From Eudromia elegans (lineage: Eukaryota; Chordata; Aves; Tinamiformes; Tinamidae): a stretch of 64,000 nucleotides of DNA. The translations under genes and the position numbers were made by a program. Shown in pieces: positions 24,066-38,000 of the stretch. Below the pieces are notes generated by a model. The model ran no database searches and was not told where the DNA came from. It worked only from the letters and a program-made list of their open reading frames with translations. Numbering within the stretch: the stretch's first letter is position 1; each line of letters begins with the position of its first letter. The stretch spans positions 448,172 through 512,171 of the forward strand of contig PTEX01000293.1 of NCBI GenBank assembly GCA_003342815.1, in the 5' to 3' direction.

Positions 24066-24275
24066 GCCGTCGGCAGGAAACGGTGCCGAGCGGCTCCGTG
24101 CACGGAGGGTGCGCGCGGCTGGGCGTCGCGAAGCGCTGCCCTCGCGCAGGCAGCGGTGGGCAGAGGTCCCGAGCGTGCCGGGCGGCTCCTCCCGAGACGC
24201 GTTCCCACCCCGAGGGACGACGCTGGTCCTTGCGCCGCGTCCCCCCACGAGCCCTCGCGTTACGGATGGCGTCAA
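24066..24275. promoter_or_regulatory. CpG-dense islet 1 in intron 1
   Basis: About 30 CpGs in the first 180 bases, in blocks such as GTGCGCGCGGCTGGGCGTCG, TCGCGCAGGC and GCGCCGCGTC, between ordinary CpG-poor DNA. No TATA box or recognisable coding sequence accompanies it. The density suggests DNA kept unmethylated in the germline, such as an alternative promoter or enhancer, or biased gene conversion. Confidence 0.5.
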
Positions 24276-25240
24276 TAGAGGAAACGGCGCTTGGCAAGCT
24301 TGCAAATCACACTTGTGTTGCTGTCAGCTTTGGCAGCTGCGTGGCTTCTGGTAACGCTCATGGAGACGGTCTGCTTTTAATTTCAGCTCTTCCCTCAAGA
24401 AAGGAATAGCTGGCAGCCGAGGGGATTCGGCAGCGGCCGTAGGTGAAACCTCTTGCCTTGTTTTCCATGGCTTGCCCTAGCCGAGGAGAAACTGTTAATT
24501 AAAAATATGCCTAAAGTAGCCAGATATGCAGGAATGTACTTATGCAACAACTACTTGCACCAGCTCTGCATTAAATCACCTTTTTCTTTTTTGTCTCTGT
24601 TTGATGAGCAATCCTAATGAGCCAAGCAAAAATACTGCTTACCTTGCACCTACCTCGGCACGTCTGCCGCTCCTTGTATGATGGAGGGGCTGAGGAGGCA
24701 GGGGGGTGTTTTGGTGGCTGCAGATGGAGCAGGGCCAAGAGGGCTGCGCTGCGAGAGGGGAAGGTGCCCCCAGGAAGGCTCCCCAAAGGCTCACTTGGGT
24801 CCTTGCCGTGTTGGAAACAAAGAGTGCCAAGGGGGAAAATTGTCCTTCCAGACCCAAATCAAGTCTGTAGTTGTCTGGAGCCACTTGGTAACAGGGATGC
24901 TTGTTTTGGGGATGTTTGCTTTAGAAGAACCTGCAGCGTGAGGTGATGGAAGAAGCGTTTGGTCCACGGTGAGGCTATGGTGGCTTCCCAGGGCCTGTGC
25001 TTCATGCGTGAGGTGGTTTTGGAGGTACTTGGTAATGGTTTATTCGCTCGGAAACGTGAGCGTTAGGAGTGGTGCTTTCTGGGCCCTGGGTCATCTGAGG
25101 TAGTGCGAAAGCCCCGTGCCATTCTCTGGCCATGCCATGGTTATGTCCTCAGAGGTGACCATGCTCCACGGTGCTGCGTGTGACGCTGTGGAGCTGCTCG
25201 CACCGTTCATGACCATGGCAGGACTGAGCTGTGACCACGG

Positions 25241-25297
25241 GCTGGTTGCATCTTTCTTGGTGACCATCTGTTTGCATGCTGGTTGCATCTTTCTTGG
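25241..25297. repeat. Perfect 20-base direct repeat
   Basis: GCTGGTTGCATCTTTCTTGG occurs at 25241-25260 and again at 25278-25297, without mismatch, 37 bases apart. The spacer is unrelated, so this looks like a local duplication rather than a transposon flank. Confidence 0.8.
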
Positions 25298-25482
25298 GAT
25301 GGAGAAAACGTCTTCTTGAGAGTAGTTGGTGAAGGTCAGAGAAGGCTTCTGTTATCTTGTTCTTTGAGGTGCTAAAGGCTTGTGCCATTAATTACGTGTA
25401 GTTACCACGAGTATACACACAAACAGTAGTGATGGATACAGGTGGCCATAATCCTGTGCAGTGATGGTAGCATCAGAGCACC

Positions 25483-25575
25483 GTCATGATTGGAAAAGAC
25501 CTTCAAGATCATCAAGCCCAACCGTAAGCCCCTCAACACGGTGCCCATTAAACCATGCTAAACAGAGGCCGTGCA
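25483..25575 (-). mobile_element. CR1 LINE 3' tail, antisense to GPC1
   Basis: On the + strand it reads GATTGGAAAAGACCTTCAAG, ATCATCAAGCCCAACCGTAA and GCCCATTAAACCATGCTAAA, the reverse complement of a bird CR1 3' end. Similarity fades after about 25575, so only roughly 90 bases can be supported. Confidence 0.82.
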
Positions 25576-28500
25576 GCGCGATGGAGCCGCTCACCACGGA
25601 CAACATCAGCGTGGGCAGCAGGGCAGGAAGGAGCTGAACGTGCTCCAGCTGCCTCCGCTTCTGCAGGAAAACAGCGCTCGTGACGGGGCCTTCTGGGTGT
25701 TGCGTGGCGTCACGAGGGCCTTGGGGTGCCTGGTTGGGTTCTCTGGTCTCTCTGCAGATACGGACAGTATGCAGTGTTTACTTTTCGACTATTGTTTTCC
25801 CCCTCGGATTAATTTGTTTGGGGATACTCTTGATTTCTTGTTTGTTTGAAGCCTGTTTTGTCAGGCTGCTGGGTAAAGCTTTCCTTTTTTTGACAGCCTT
25901 TTACTGATGCTTTAAAGCTCCTCTTTGATGTGAGCTCAGAAACATAGATCTCATTCTCTTTATCGTTTTCCCCTGTCAGTTTAAAACTGGTTATGAGCAC
26001 CACAACCTATTAAAAACAATCTAAGCCAGCCTCTCAAGTGACAGATATTCGGGGCCTATCTCTTATTCTTGGGGCTCTGTAGAGGAGGCTTTGGTTTTGA
26101 GGAAATAAAGGATGCTGCTCGATAAGGAACGCGGTTGGAGCAGCTTAAAGAAGTTCTTTGAGCAAAGTCCTTTGGAAGATGCAGCACAGCGGGATGTGCT
26201 GGCGAGTTCAGCGTGCACAAACTAGCCAGGTGGTGAGGTCTGCTCTGAGCTGCTGCTTTATACATGAATATAGATGATCCCTGGGTGATGATTTGATGTC
26301 AATAGTTTGAATTATGCAAGTTCCTTCTTGACTAGTGCCGAAATGAGTAACGTGGCAGGCTGGCCTGGAGGGTATGGGGCTGGAAGAGAGGAGCTGGTCA
26401 TCCGGCCACGTCCTTCCCTGTCCCGATACAGCACAGGGAGCTCTGCTGAACAGCTCCGTGTGTCCCTAGACACCTCTTGCCATGAGACACTGCCCAGACC
26501 CTACACCAAGGGACAATGTCCATGAGAGCAGCAGAGATCAAAAGCATGTACCAGCGTCCTGGAATGTGGTCGAGGGGGAATTGTAGAGCAAATCTCCCGA
26601 GCTCTAAATCTGCCGCCTTGGGAGATTCCTTGCGTCTTTCCATGTCCTTCACAGAGACAGCACCATTCCCCACGGCCCCTCTGGACGTATTGGAGGAGAC
26701 AGAAGTGTGTGTTGCTAGATGCCAAACGACACTTTATTACTCTGCTATGTTGTCCGGTTCAGGAAATAACCTGTGATATCCTGAGGTACCACGAAGCCCT
26801 TGCAGCAGCTCCTTGGGGAGCACTTCAGCCTGTGGATGGGGGATGTGAAGGGTCTCCAATGCCACCGTGTGCTTGTCCTTGGGCTCCGTGTCCTGCTCCA
26901 GCCCAGAGAAGGCTGTCCCGTTGTGTGCTGTGGTGTGGGCAGATGTTCTCCCAGGTCACAGAGAAGACTGGTGTGCTCAGGTGTCCTGCTGGTGGGACAG
27001 CAGTGCTGTGTGGCACTTGGTGATGACCTTCACAGGGAAGCTGGGTCCTGTGCTACAAGAGATGACTGCTAGGGAAGCTTGCAGGCTTCCTGTGGGAGAT
27101 CAGGGCAGGCCATCCTGCAGCGGCCAGTGGAGCCACCAAGTCCTGGTGGTCGTTCAGGGTTGGGGAACTGCAACTTCCCAGTGGCTGTGAGTCTCAGTAA
27201 AACAGCAGGTACGAGTTCAGTTCAGCTTCTGGACTGCTGTCCATCAGAAGGAGCATCTTCAATGTCCTGGAGCTGCCAAACCAGGAATGAAAACTAGAAG
27301 TAACTCAGAGTAGAGGGCAAGAAGACTGAGGACTGCATTAGTAGCGTAGAGGATGACAGAGCTGGTACTGCACGTGGCAAGTGGTAACGCAGGTAGGTGG
27401 TGGGAGATGATGATTTAAAAAAAAGGGTAGTGAGGCATTTTAAAAATTATATCAATTTTTACAACTTTGTCATCTTTTAAGCTTTATAAAGGGGAAAAAA
27501 GGCTCTGCACGCCTGCGCCTGGGTTTTAAACTCTATCACATGCAGTTTCCAGGATCCAGACTTGCAATAAGTGGCGTTTGTAGCTTTACCCTCAGAAGAT
27601 CTGCCAGACTCTTTCACTGCTGCTTTCCTGGTCTGATTTAACCACTTTCTTATGGGCCATTTCCTCGTTCTGCACAGCTGTGTGACAGGCTTTCACGGAC
27701 ATCTGCGAGAGCCGGCGCGCTTGTTTGCTGCGATGGAAATGTTTGAGTTACCGCATGCCCGGGGACCTCTCCGCTCAAAGAGAGGATACTCTGGAGAGCC
27801 GCTTTGCACCTCGGGCTCTTGTCTCCTACTGATGATTCCTAGTGTGTTTTGGTGGTCTCTGCCCATGGTGCCTTCCAGGTTTGGTTCCCCTGCCTGGAGT
27901 CTGTAGAGCACTTGGCACCCCAGCTCCGTGGAAGATGTGGGACATCTGACCAGGCCATGGATGTGGTGGAGCTCCATGCCCTTGCCGGGAGCGCGTGGCC
28001 TGTGTTCCCCTCTGAGCTCTCCTCCTCGGCCGTACGTGGACACCGACAGCTGCCATGGGGGTCTTGGTGTTTTAATCCGTCTCCTTCACTCGTGTGCCCA
28101 AGTTAGGGCGGAGCTCTTTGAAGGTCTGACCGGTCTGACAGATGAGCAGGTCAGTTCAGATCCTGGTGGGAGCTCTTCCGAAAGCCTGGCCCTTGGCCAC
28201 CGCAGTCGTTTGATTGCAAGCACACTGCAGATGGGAGGACGAGGAGTCTCTGCACGCCTCCTTCCCCTGCGCTGAGCTGAGCGTCAGCACGTTGGGCGTT
28301 TCATCCAGCATCCGTGCAGGAAAGCTCCCTACCTACCAGCCCAGGAGTTAAGGGGACCTTTGAAAACGTGCTGCTGAGACACAACCTGGTCATAGGTGCT
28401 GACTGCTGGAGCTCTTAAGGAGGTGTCACTACCTGAACACAAACTTCTTCCACGGAAAGCAGAAGCCTGGGCACGTTGGAGCAGTTTCCTATGTGCCCAG

Positions 28501-28753
28501 GTCTCTACGTGCAGGGCGGCCATCCGGCTGCATCCTCTGCTTTCAGGGCTGCTTCTGCAGTGCTTGCCAGTGTCCCCAGAAGGCTGCCTGGGGTCTTTAG
28601 GACCTAAAGACTTTTCTCTGAAGAATTTTCATTGTGGTGGACAAGATGAAACTCTGGCTTGCAGCGTACACAGGTCAGGATTCTAGGAGTGTTGTTAGGG
28701 TTGAGAGAGAGAGAGAAAGCCTAGAGCCCCACGGGGAGTGGGGCTGGAAAGGG
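25576..28753. other. Intron 1 between two CR1 tails
   Basis: Moderately GC-rich unique DNA. A GGCTCCGTGTC string at 26882 resembles part of miR-149 but has no hairpin. A short GA run lies at about 28703-28716. No gene is supported. Confidence 0.65.
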
Positions 28754-29006
28754 TGTGCCAAGGGGTAGTGGGTGCAAATTGAAACATGGGATGTTACATC
28801 TCCAAATGAGGAAGAGCTTCTTTCCTGTGAGGGTGCCAGAGCCCTGGAACAGGCTGCCCAGGGAGGCTATGGAGGCTCCTGCTCTGGAGACCTTCCAAAC
28901 CTGCTAGGATGCCCCCCTGTGCCCCGTCCTCTGGGTGTTCCTGCTGGAGCAGAGTTGGACTAGGTGACCTCTAGAGGTCCCGTCCAAGCTCAACTGTTCT
29001 GGGATT
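28754..29006 (+). mobile_element. CR1 LINE 3' tail in intron 1
   Basis: The clearest CR1 in the window: AAATTGAAACATGGGATGTT, AGAGCTTCTTTCCTGTGAGG, CCCTGGAACAGGCTGCCCAG, GAGTTGGACTAGGTGACCTC, TAGAGGTCCCGTCCAAGCTC and a worn ATTCTGTGATT end. It is about 250 bases, 5'-truncated as is typical, with no coding part. A short GA run lies 40 bases before it. Confidence 0.92.
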
Positions 29007-32000
29007 AGATCTATTCCTGAGGAAGGGATTTGGACTCGTCCTTCTGGAACGTGAGATCTTCTCTGTCACACCATGGACATGGCTGGAGTTTTACAGTTCT
29101 CCTTGGGGCGGGGGGGTGCATGGAACAGGGCTCATTTAGAGTGGGATTTTCCAGAGCACCCTTGACTGGAGGTGCGCATTCGGTCACCCTGTCACAGGCA
29201 GCGCGGATGCGTGGGCCATAGCAGCAGCCCCGACCTGCTGCTCTTCACACCATGGCCTGCAATTGCACCTATGGAAGCAAGGAAGGAAGTCCCACGTGTT
29301 ACCCTCAGAGCCACTGTGTGACTTCAAAGTCATTTCTTCAGTCTGTTACAACCATTGCTGTTTTGCCACCTTGGAAGTGCAGCACATTGAGACATCTCAA
29401 AGCTAAGCATATATATAGTTACACACGTATGTAAATTCTCATTAGGTTTCCCATCTGCAGAGCATATCCCCACAGAGACTTGAGCACAGCCCTTCAGATA
29501 AAGTAACAGTAAAGTGTTCGCTGCCTGGTTTTGTGGTTGGGGAAATTGAGTTGCTGCAAAGCGATGTGATTTGCTCAAGGTTGCTTTGAAAGCTGAGTGT
29601 TTAGAATTACGTCTCTTTTTCTTGGTTTTTATTCTCTTTAATTAGTAGGACTTCAATCTGTAGTGTGTTCTTGAGTTTTATAGGTGTCTACAGATGAAAA
29701 CTATCACTGGTAAAAGCCGAGTGGTTGATTTGGTTGGGCTGAGAATGAAGTCAGAATTAGCTGCTGAACAGACACAAGATGCTTGTTACTGCTCTCCGCT
29801 CTCAGGCCAGGGCGGATTTAGGCTCCCTTGAGCTGCATCTTAGGGATGCTACATGGCTTGTGGCTGGCAGTGGCGCTTTATCCTGGCGGGATGAATCCAG
29901 CCCTTCCCAGCATGGGAAACAGAGGCAAGTGGCATGGTCAGGTGTGGGTGAAGAGCCTGGACGGGTGAAAATACTGCTGAATAACAGAGCTTGCGCAGTT
30001 GCGCTGATGCTGGTGGACGGTACGTGAGAATCGGGGTCATGTAATCCTCCCGTCGGGTACCCTCACGTTACAGGCGGACGGACAATGCACCGTGTTTTCC
30101 TACAGCGTGAGAAAAGCGGGTCTGGTCTCGCCAGACATGCTCGATTTGTCGCGTGTCTTAGTGGCACATCCCGCCAGCGGAGCGTGGTGGCTGAGCTGGT
30201 GCCAGCTGCCACGGCCCCGCTGTGCAAAGCGCCCTCGGAAATACCCCGTGTGCTTCCATCCGTACGCTTGTCCACCGTCATTTAGAAATGGACCTCCATG
30301 ACTCCACCATAGAGGGAAAACCATCTGCTTTTACCCATGGGAGGGAGAACAGAAAGGGCTCGGAAGCCCAGAGCTGGCAGACGGGTGTGTTTTTGGCTGC
30401 AGTGACGTGCGGTGTATATTTCAGCTCATGTATAAAAACCCATAGAGTTGAGGCCAGGAGGATCGTCCCTCCTTCAGACCGTGGCTTCAAAGGATGGTGG
30501 GTTGTGAGTTGTTATTAAAGGCTCTGTTAGGTGGTTTGTAAGAAATAAGTACCCTACTGGTTATGCAAGGAAAACAAGATGGGAATTAAATCAATACTTT
30601 TAAAGGGTTCCAAGGGTTCCATGCTGCTCTTTCTTAAATTCCTGCTCTTCAAACTTCATCTGTTGCCTTGGCCCTTGGTGGGCCTCGTGAAGACAGCTGA
30701 GCCGCGGGAGGGATCAGGCTTTCCAAAGCTTGGTGTGTCCTGCCTTTTTTCATCGTCCTGTACAGCACTGGCTGTAGAACTTGCCCAGAAGGGAATTTGT
30801 AGGTTTGGGGGCTAAGTGGTCATTTTTCCTGTGTCATGGAGCCTACCCAGGAGAGCTGTTGGATGCCCTAAAATAAATAAATATTAAACCAGGCTGAGCA
30901 GCGCAGGGGCCGGGAGGTCTCCTGCGTGTTTGAGTCCTGTAGGTAAGTGCAGCGTTCAGCAGCGCGGGAGCTGCTCCCTGGTAGCTCTTATGGAAGGCTC
31001 CGGATGCAGCACTCGGCTCTGAGCGGGTTTGGAGAGCTGCATTACCCTTTTCTTGCACTAAATCCCTAAATCCCCATGTCTGAACGTGAGGATGGCCCTG
31101 GGGCACGGAGGAGCCGGATTGTTCCTCTGGTGCCTTCCCGAGCCTCCGACCTGCCAGTCCGGGCTTGCTCCAACCGCTTGGAGCTGCAGGAGGCGGCAGC
31201 CTTTGTGCGCTGCATTCCCGTCGCTCCCGGCTTTCCGGAGCATCCCGAGGCGTTAGGAGCTGGGCTCGGGATTCGGTAGGACCGTGCCCAGGTCTTGGGA
31301 TTGCAGAGCTGGATTGGCTGCAGCAGGAGCACACAGAGGCTCATGAGCAGTGTCCTTGGGGTGGGAAACCGCGTCTGCATCCCGGGAGCTCCCTGCAAGC
31401 ATGTCCTGCGGCTCGGGTGTGCAACCAGAGCTCCTGGGATTAGTCCAGTAAGGATAATAGAGCAAAGCCCTCCTCCGTGGGGCTCCCCGCATTCCTATCC
31501 TGAAGGGTGGCTGTGGAGAGGCTTATTTTGGATGCGAACGTCCTGTACCCGCAAGAAGAGAGGGGCAGGTCGGTGAACCTGCTTTGCTTCCCTAGTGACA
31601 GAAGCGAGTGGCAGCAATCCAGCGTCACGGCAATGACACGCGGGGGAGGATGGTATTTTTACCTGCTTGTGTTTGCAGAATTGCCTTGGTTTTGGAGGGG
31701 TTGCTGAGCCATTGTGAGCAAGGAGCTCGGATCCCAACGGTGCCCTTTGCAAACGTGTCCTGCTCTGGCTTTGGACAATTTGGGGGTTATTACTCGTGAG
31801 GTTTGTCACTGTTAGTGTCTGTCATTGCTGATGCAAGTGCATTAGCCCTCACTAGGGTGGTTTTTGTCTTAGGCTTGAACATGTCCTGAAGCAGAGTAAA
31901 AGCTTGGTTAGAAGTCTGCGTTTCAACAGGGCTGCTCAACAAAAAGCAGCTCCAGGTCGCTTGTTTTCAGTTCTTCTGAAAAGCAGGAACTCCACCAGAG

Positions 32001-35000
32001 CTGCTCTGAATTTAAAACAAAACCAGGCGAGACGTTCGTGCTGTGGAGGTGTTTCTGCTGCGCTGCGTGGTCCAGCAGTTCCCCATTGCCCTTCCAGGAA
32101 GCCCTCCTGGTTATCTGTAAAAGCCCGAGAGTGGTTTGACAAATGCCAGCAGTTCCCCATTGCACCTCCCTGGCATCAGCCTCATCCGTTGTGGGAAGAT
32201 CCCCTCGATGATGAGTTTGGGGCTTCGCTCTGCTCCTCCGGGAGCTGCAGCAGGGGCTCTGCGGGGCAGCCCCGTGGGGGCTGCTCTGAATCTATGGGTT
32301 CAATCACTAACTCCTGCAGCCTCCTCGTGTCTTATTGGTAGCGAGTTTGTGACAGTTCTTGCGTGGGGTGTTATATCTTTATGGCGCCCCTTGCCCCCTA
32401 AGGCACCACCTAGGAAATCCCAGCCTGCAGCACCCCGCTGCTATCAACATGCTGTGAAAAAGCCCTTCCACGAAGCGCTCAATTTTAAACCCCTGGACAG
32501 GGGCAGAGGTGTGGGAAGGATGAGGTGGTGAGTCTAGGCACAAGCCCAGTACATAGCGGTGCAGAAATAGGGGCAGCTCCACACACGCTCCTCTGCTGTG
32601 TGCACCTTGATGGCTCTTCTGTATCGTTCAGATAAAACAAGATCTCTCCAGGGCACGGGCAGAGTCTGTTCTCTTTCTACAGTAGAAAGTGCCCCATTTG
32701 GTCTATAAATAATAGCTGTTTATATAGCGTTTGCCTCTACCCTTTCTGTTCCCTGTGAAAACAGAAGCACTGGTGCCTTTGCAGTATTCTTTACGTGGAG
32801 CACGGGGAGAAATATCAGTATTTAAAGAGTAAGGTAAATTGCAGTTTAAGGGTATAATAAATTCAGTGCGCCTGACCGCTGTAGTCGTTTTTTTGTGCTG
32901 GGTAATGAGGGCAGACTAGACTTAAAACTAGCGACTGATGGTTAATAGAAACCTATTGCAGAAACCCTGTGGTTAGAACGTACAATTTGCATAGATCTCC
33001 CTGGACGCTTTCCAGGTCTGAGTTTTAGGAGGCTGTGCTGCTGCTGCCGCGTGTCCTTTATTTTCCCTGGTATCCTTCCTTGGAGCATAAGGAGAAGCTT
33101 TGCAGCCAAGGCTGCTCACGATGAAGCTTGGGGCAGCCTTGGGGTGCAGATGGCCTGAGGATGCGGGGGCTTAACCTGGTGGCATGGGGCAGAATACCCA
33201 GAGGCAGCACCAGGGCCGCGTGGCTGCATTGATGCCTGCGTCGGAGCTGCTCCGCTTCCCGGCACGGATCTGCCTCCTCCAGGTGTGCAGGGAGACGGGC
33301 TTCTTGAAAAGGGTCAGTATTTGTGCAGGGGATGGCGCCGTATCTTAATCCTGTGCTCGTCAGCAGTGCTATCACTTTGACTGACTTTCCTCCCCTGGGA
33401 ATGAGGAGGGACGTGGAAATCTTCTTGCTGAGATCTCTGCATAGGAGGTGTGTGATGTGGCCAGCACCGCAATCTGAGTGTGCGGGTGAGCCTGGTCTGC
33501 CGGGCACGCTGGCTTTTGAAGTCCTAAAATTGCTGCTTTGCTGCCCGCGTGGAGCAGAATAACCCCCTTGGCTTGGAGAGGGCAAATCTCACACACAAGT
33601 CAGCCCAAAATGCTGGGGTACCGTCAGCGTGGGCACTGCATCCACGCAGCGCCTCGCGGTGCACGTATCCGGGGGGGTCCCTATAACAAGCTCCCTAACT
33701 TTGTGCTCAAAGTGCATCAGTTTATGGGGAAAGCCAGAAACGGTGCTGGACACGGAGCTGAATTGCTGCTGTCTCCTGGGTCTGCCCCAGTGCCCCACAT
33801 CAGTTTGTGGATGGCCGTGGTGCCGTATCGTGGTGCTGTGCATGGCTGATCAGCTCTGCCCTTCAAACGTTGTTAACTTCAGCCGCTTAATCTATATTCC
33901 TATATGTTGCACACAAAGCAGTGCTGGGTAAGGGATTAAGGGAGAGTTAAGTATTTGTTCCCTAATCCTGAATGTTTATACATCAGTATTAATTACTTTA
34001 GAGGGAAGCATTCATAGCTGGGTGCTTTTCAAGAGTTTACATCCCAGCTTTTGTAATAGTTTGGTGATCCATCTGGCTAATAAAAAGACTTCACCGTGGA
34101 AGAAGAAATAAAATCCAGTGCTGGGAAGTGTGAGCATGCAGATGCCTCTCTTAATAGGGGGTAAGTGCTGCTGCCACGGATTGTTATATATTAACGATAA
34201 TGGGCTGGTCGCATCCCTCATAGCTGGTTCTGAACATGCTGCATAGATGGAGCCTGCTCTGGAGGGGAAGTGGAGAGAACTGAACCCAGCCAGTGGGGCC
34301 TCTGCTTCTGGGAGCAAATTTGTGTTCTTTCAAGGGTGGCAGTGGCTTTGTTTGTTTCTTTGTTTATTTGTCTGTTTACAGAAGGGCAGATGGGGGTCAG
34401 GGGTGTCAGTGGGAGCTGAGCGTCCTGCCGGGTTGGTGGCATTGCAGGCACAAACTGCAGCGTGTCAGGCCTAGGGATGGGCTGTAAGGAGAACGAGGGT
34501 TATCCCCAGTCTCTCTGGAATCGCCTCCAAAGGATCCTCTTCCCACTAGCAGCACCAACAGCCTTAAAGCAAAGGGGGCTCGGCTGGATCCTGCACTGAG
34601 CGTTAGCAGGGCTATTGATTGCCCCAGATGCAGCATTTAATCCTTCATGAATCACAGATCAATTCCGTGGTGCGCTCTTCTTTTTTAACTCTTCATCTGG
34701 ACGCTCCACACGAGCACAGCCGTGTCGCGAGTGTCGCTGCCTCCCTGCGTGCTGTGTCACTTGTGCCATCAAGCTCATTTGAGGTATTTTTCAGGCTCTC
34801 TCAGGTGTATTTATTAGCCTCATAAACTGCTTTTAAACCACTTTTCCATAGTGGTGAAATATATCTATCTGCAGGGAGAAATAGATGGGAGGGCAGAGAT
34901 GGGAACGTGATGGTCATGGGTATTAAAAAGGTTTTTAAAATTTATTTTTATTGCACTGGTCTTGACAAAGCGCGTAACTCACAAGGGGGGCAGCCCCTGC

Positions 35001-38000
35001 CGAGCCATGCGGTTGTCCCCGTATAGTAACACTCCCAAACTCGGCTGTGCTGGTGCCACCGTGTTCCTGCCAGTGCCGTGTATGATCAGGGCTGTGGTTT
35101 GTCACCTCTTTGTTGTGTCTTACTCCGCTGCTCTGCAGTAGAATAACTGGGGCAAACATTAGTATTTCTCGTTAAATTATATTGGAACGTAACATGTCAG
35201 TGGAAGGAGAGGTACAGGTGGAGAGGAGGGACTCTTCCAGGTCCCCTATTGGCACGGCTGGACCCGGGACTGCAGTTCTGCTGCTGCAAAGCCAGGTCTG
35301 AGCTGGGGGGGGTTGTGTTGGCTGCAAAGTTGAAGTCCTGTTGGGACTGCGAGACTGCCCCAGGTTGGCCTCTCTCTGCCTTAGGTTTTTAAAAGAATTC
35401 CGACCTCTCCCTTTTCTCCGGCTGTGCAGTTTTTAAATGTCAGTCTAGACGTCTGTGGGGATGGTCTAACCTTTTCTTCCTTTTCACCCCTCTGACAGTT
35501 GATTTTCTACTTGCATGTGAGATAAACACCTAAATAGGGTAGATCTAAGTTGGAGGGAGAAGATTTATGCTGGTATTTTTTCTTTTTGCATCCAGCAAGT
35601 GCTTTTTCCCAATACTGATGGTCCCTCGAGCTGCCGCTTACTCCATCCCTGAGAAGGGGATTCCTGTTTAACCCCAGGCAGTCGGTGTCAACAGGACTCT
35701 TGGTGTTGGCTTCAGTGAGTCTAGTACTGTCTCCCCTCAATGTCCTTGCCTGCGTAGCAATTCTTAGTGGAACAATTCCGGGAAATGCCGAATTGACCTT
35801 AAATGTTCCCGTATAGGCCATGTTTTGCATTCATTCATGGTTTATCCCTTCCTGCAGGATTGCTGTGATAGTGGAAGGCGCCGCAGAGGAGGAGATGGGC
35901 CCCGAGTGCGGCACAGGCCCCCGTTTGCAAAAATAAGCAGGCGACGTGGAAAAAGAAACCGCCTTTAGCAGCTAGCAACAGGAAGAGTGCGAGAGGTGCC
36001 GGGTGGTGGGAGGCGTCGGGGGCGGCTTTCGCAGCTGCTAATTTCAGCCGCGTTTGGGCAGCACGTGGCACCGCGAGAAGCGCCGCGGTGCCCTTCGGGA
36101 AGGCAAACATCCCCTCGGAGCTGGAGCCTCCTCTTCGGGAGCAGAGCGCTAAGGGCGCCAAATCCTATTAAACTTGAGTGGTATTTTTAGCTATAGCTCC
36201 TTGTGTGTCGCTGCTTGAAAACGGCACTCGAGGCCGACGGCAGCAGAGCCTGTGGGTGAGCACCCACGAGCGGGCGCAGCGACGGCGGGCGGCCCCGGGA
36301 GCAGCCGGGGCCAGCAGGCTCCGAGCAAGCCGCCAGCACTGCTCTTATTTGTCATTGTTATTGTCCTTGCCCCTTCATCCCCCTCTCGCAGCCTCCGTTT
36401 GCTAGGTGCCCTTCAACAAAGTGGGAGGGAGGCATCGAACTTCCAGAGGTGCGTGGACAGAAGAGCAAAAATTGGGTAGTTATTCAGTATTGTACTGATA
36501 GTTTGGTCAATAGGTAATAATTCAGAGGATAGAGAGAGGTGAAACCATACTTCCTTTTCCGCCTTTTTTTTTTAGTATTATTATTATTAATTAAATGAGT
36601 ACTGAGCTTGCTCTAGGCCTGCCTTGTTTTCCAGCTTTGCAAGAACACCTGAGAGTTTTGCAGTTTTCTTCTGTGGTTCGGGCGTACGAAGGAGCATCAT
36701 GTGGAGGACTGGTTGTTCGTTATCCAAGTGAGTGCAATTGGTGACAACACATCTGATTTCAGTAAGAAAAAAGTAAGGGAGAAGAGGGGGATAAGAAAGC
36801 TGAGCTGTTTCAAAACATCACTTTTAAAGTACCAATACTTATTAATTCCTTTGGCACCTGTTGGAATACTATTAATCCTGATGAACCCAAGTGGTATTAA
36901 TGCAGATGTCGTAAGCACTTCTGCGGGCATCCAGCTGTAATTTAGCATCAGTTAACGAGGCCGTTTTTTAAAGCGTCGTGTTAACGCGTTGCGGTTCCCG
37001 GGGTGTCCTCAGGCAGCCGCAGGAGCTGCGGTTCTTCCCTTATGGCTCTCTTGGTTTTTCCTTCCCTGCTTCTGTTACTCGACAGCGGGTGCATCGTCGT
37101 CCTCCGCTTCCCTGGTGCCTCGACGTCGGTTCTGTTGGGCGTCTCTTAACCTCAGTGCTGTTCACAGACCAGGCCTTTGATCTGCCATCTGGCCCTTGCG
37201 TTTGACTGCTTTCGGCCCGGTAACGTGGACAGAGATGCTTGAAGAACGCTGGCCCTTTGTGCTCTTGTGCGTGAATAGCTGCCCAGGCATTTAGTAACTG
37301 CGCTGTCGTGAGCACTGCAGTGATTTTTCTGTATGTGCTGCTGTTTGGCTTCCATGCAATGTCCTGTGTGCGTGATGCGTTTGGGGAAGTGTCTTGCACT
37401 CCCACGGGCCGACAGCATCCCCTTCCCGTACTGCCCTTCTCCCCACTGCTGAGGTCCCTCCCGGTAGGCTTCGATAGGCCAATCTGGCTGGCGTTGGGAC
37501 TCATGAAGATGTCATCGATCAAGAGGCCAGAGCCTGGCGTTTGGGAGAGCGACCTGTGCAAGCCAATCCACATGTGGGTATATATGTATGTCAGCGCTCA
37601 AGGCACTGGCTGCACATGTGGAACTAAGACAGCCCTCTGTGTGCTTGTTGTTTGAAAGCAGGATTGGTCTTTTACGCAGTTTCTGATAAATGTAGTCAGT
37701 TGGGATGTTCTTTGTTCTGGCTTGGAGAATAGGCCATGCTGCAGTGTTCCCTGGAGACCTTCTGCTGTCTCTTCTGTTCAGGTTTTGATATCGCCATCGC
37801 AGGGGTTTCTGAGAGCCATCCAGCCACATGTCAAGCAATATGACTCGCGGGTGTCCCGTTCAGTTTCTTCCCTGGTCCTTAGGGATGAAACTGGGTTAAA
37901 TATATTTTGCTAGTAAAAATGGGTGAGTTGTTTCGTTGTTGTTGATAATTTCTCGTTCCTGATGAACTATAGATGTGGCCATTTAAGACAGTGAACTTTG

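Noticed and set aside
26882-26892. GGCTCCGTGTC, part of mature miR-149, whose gene sits in GPC1 intron 1 in mammals
   Set aside because: The seed differs from miR-149 and downstream sequence cannot fold back on it, so it is a chance 11-base match.
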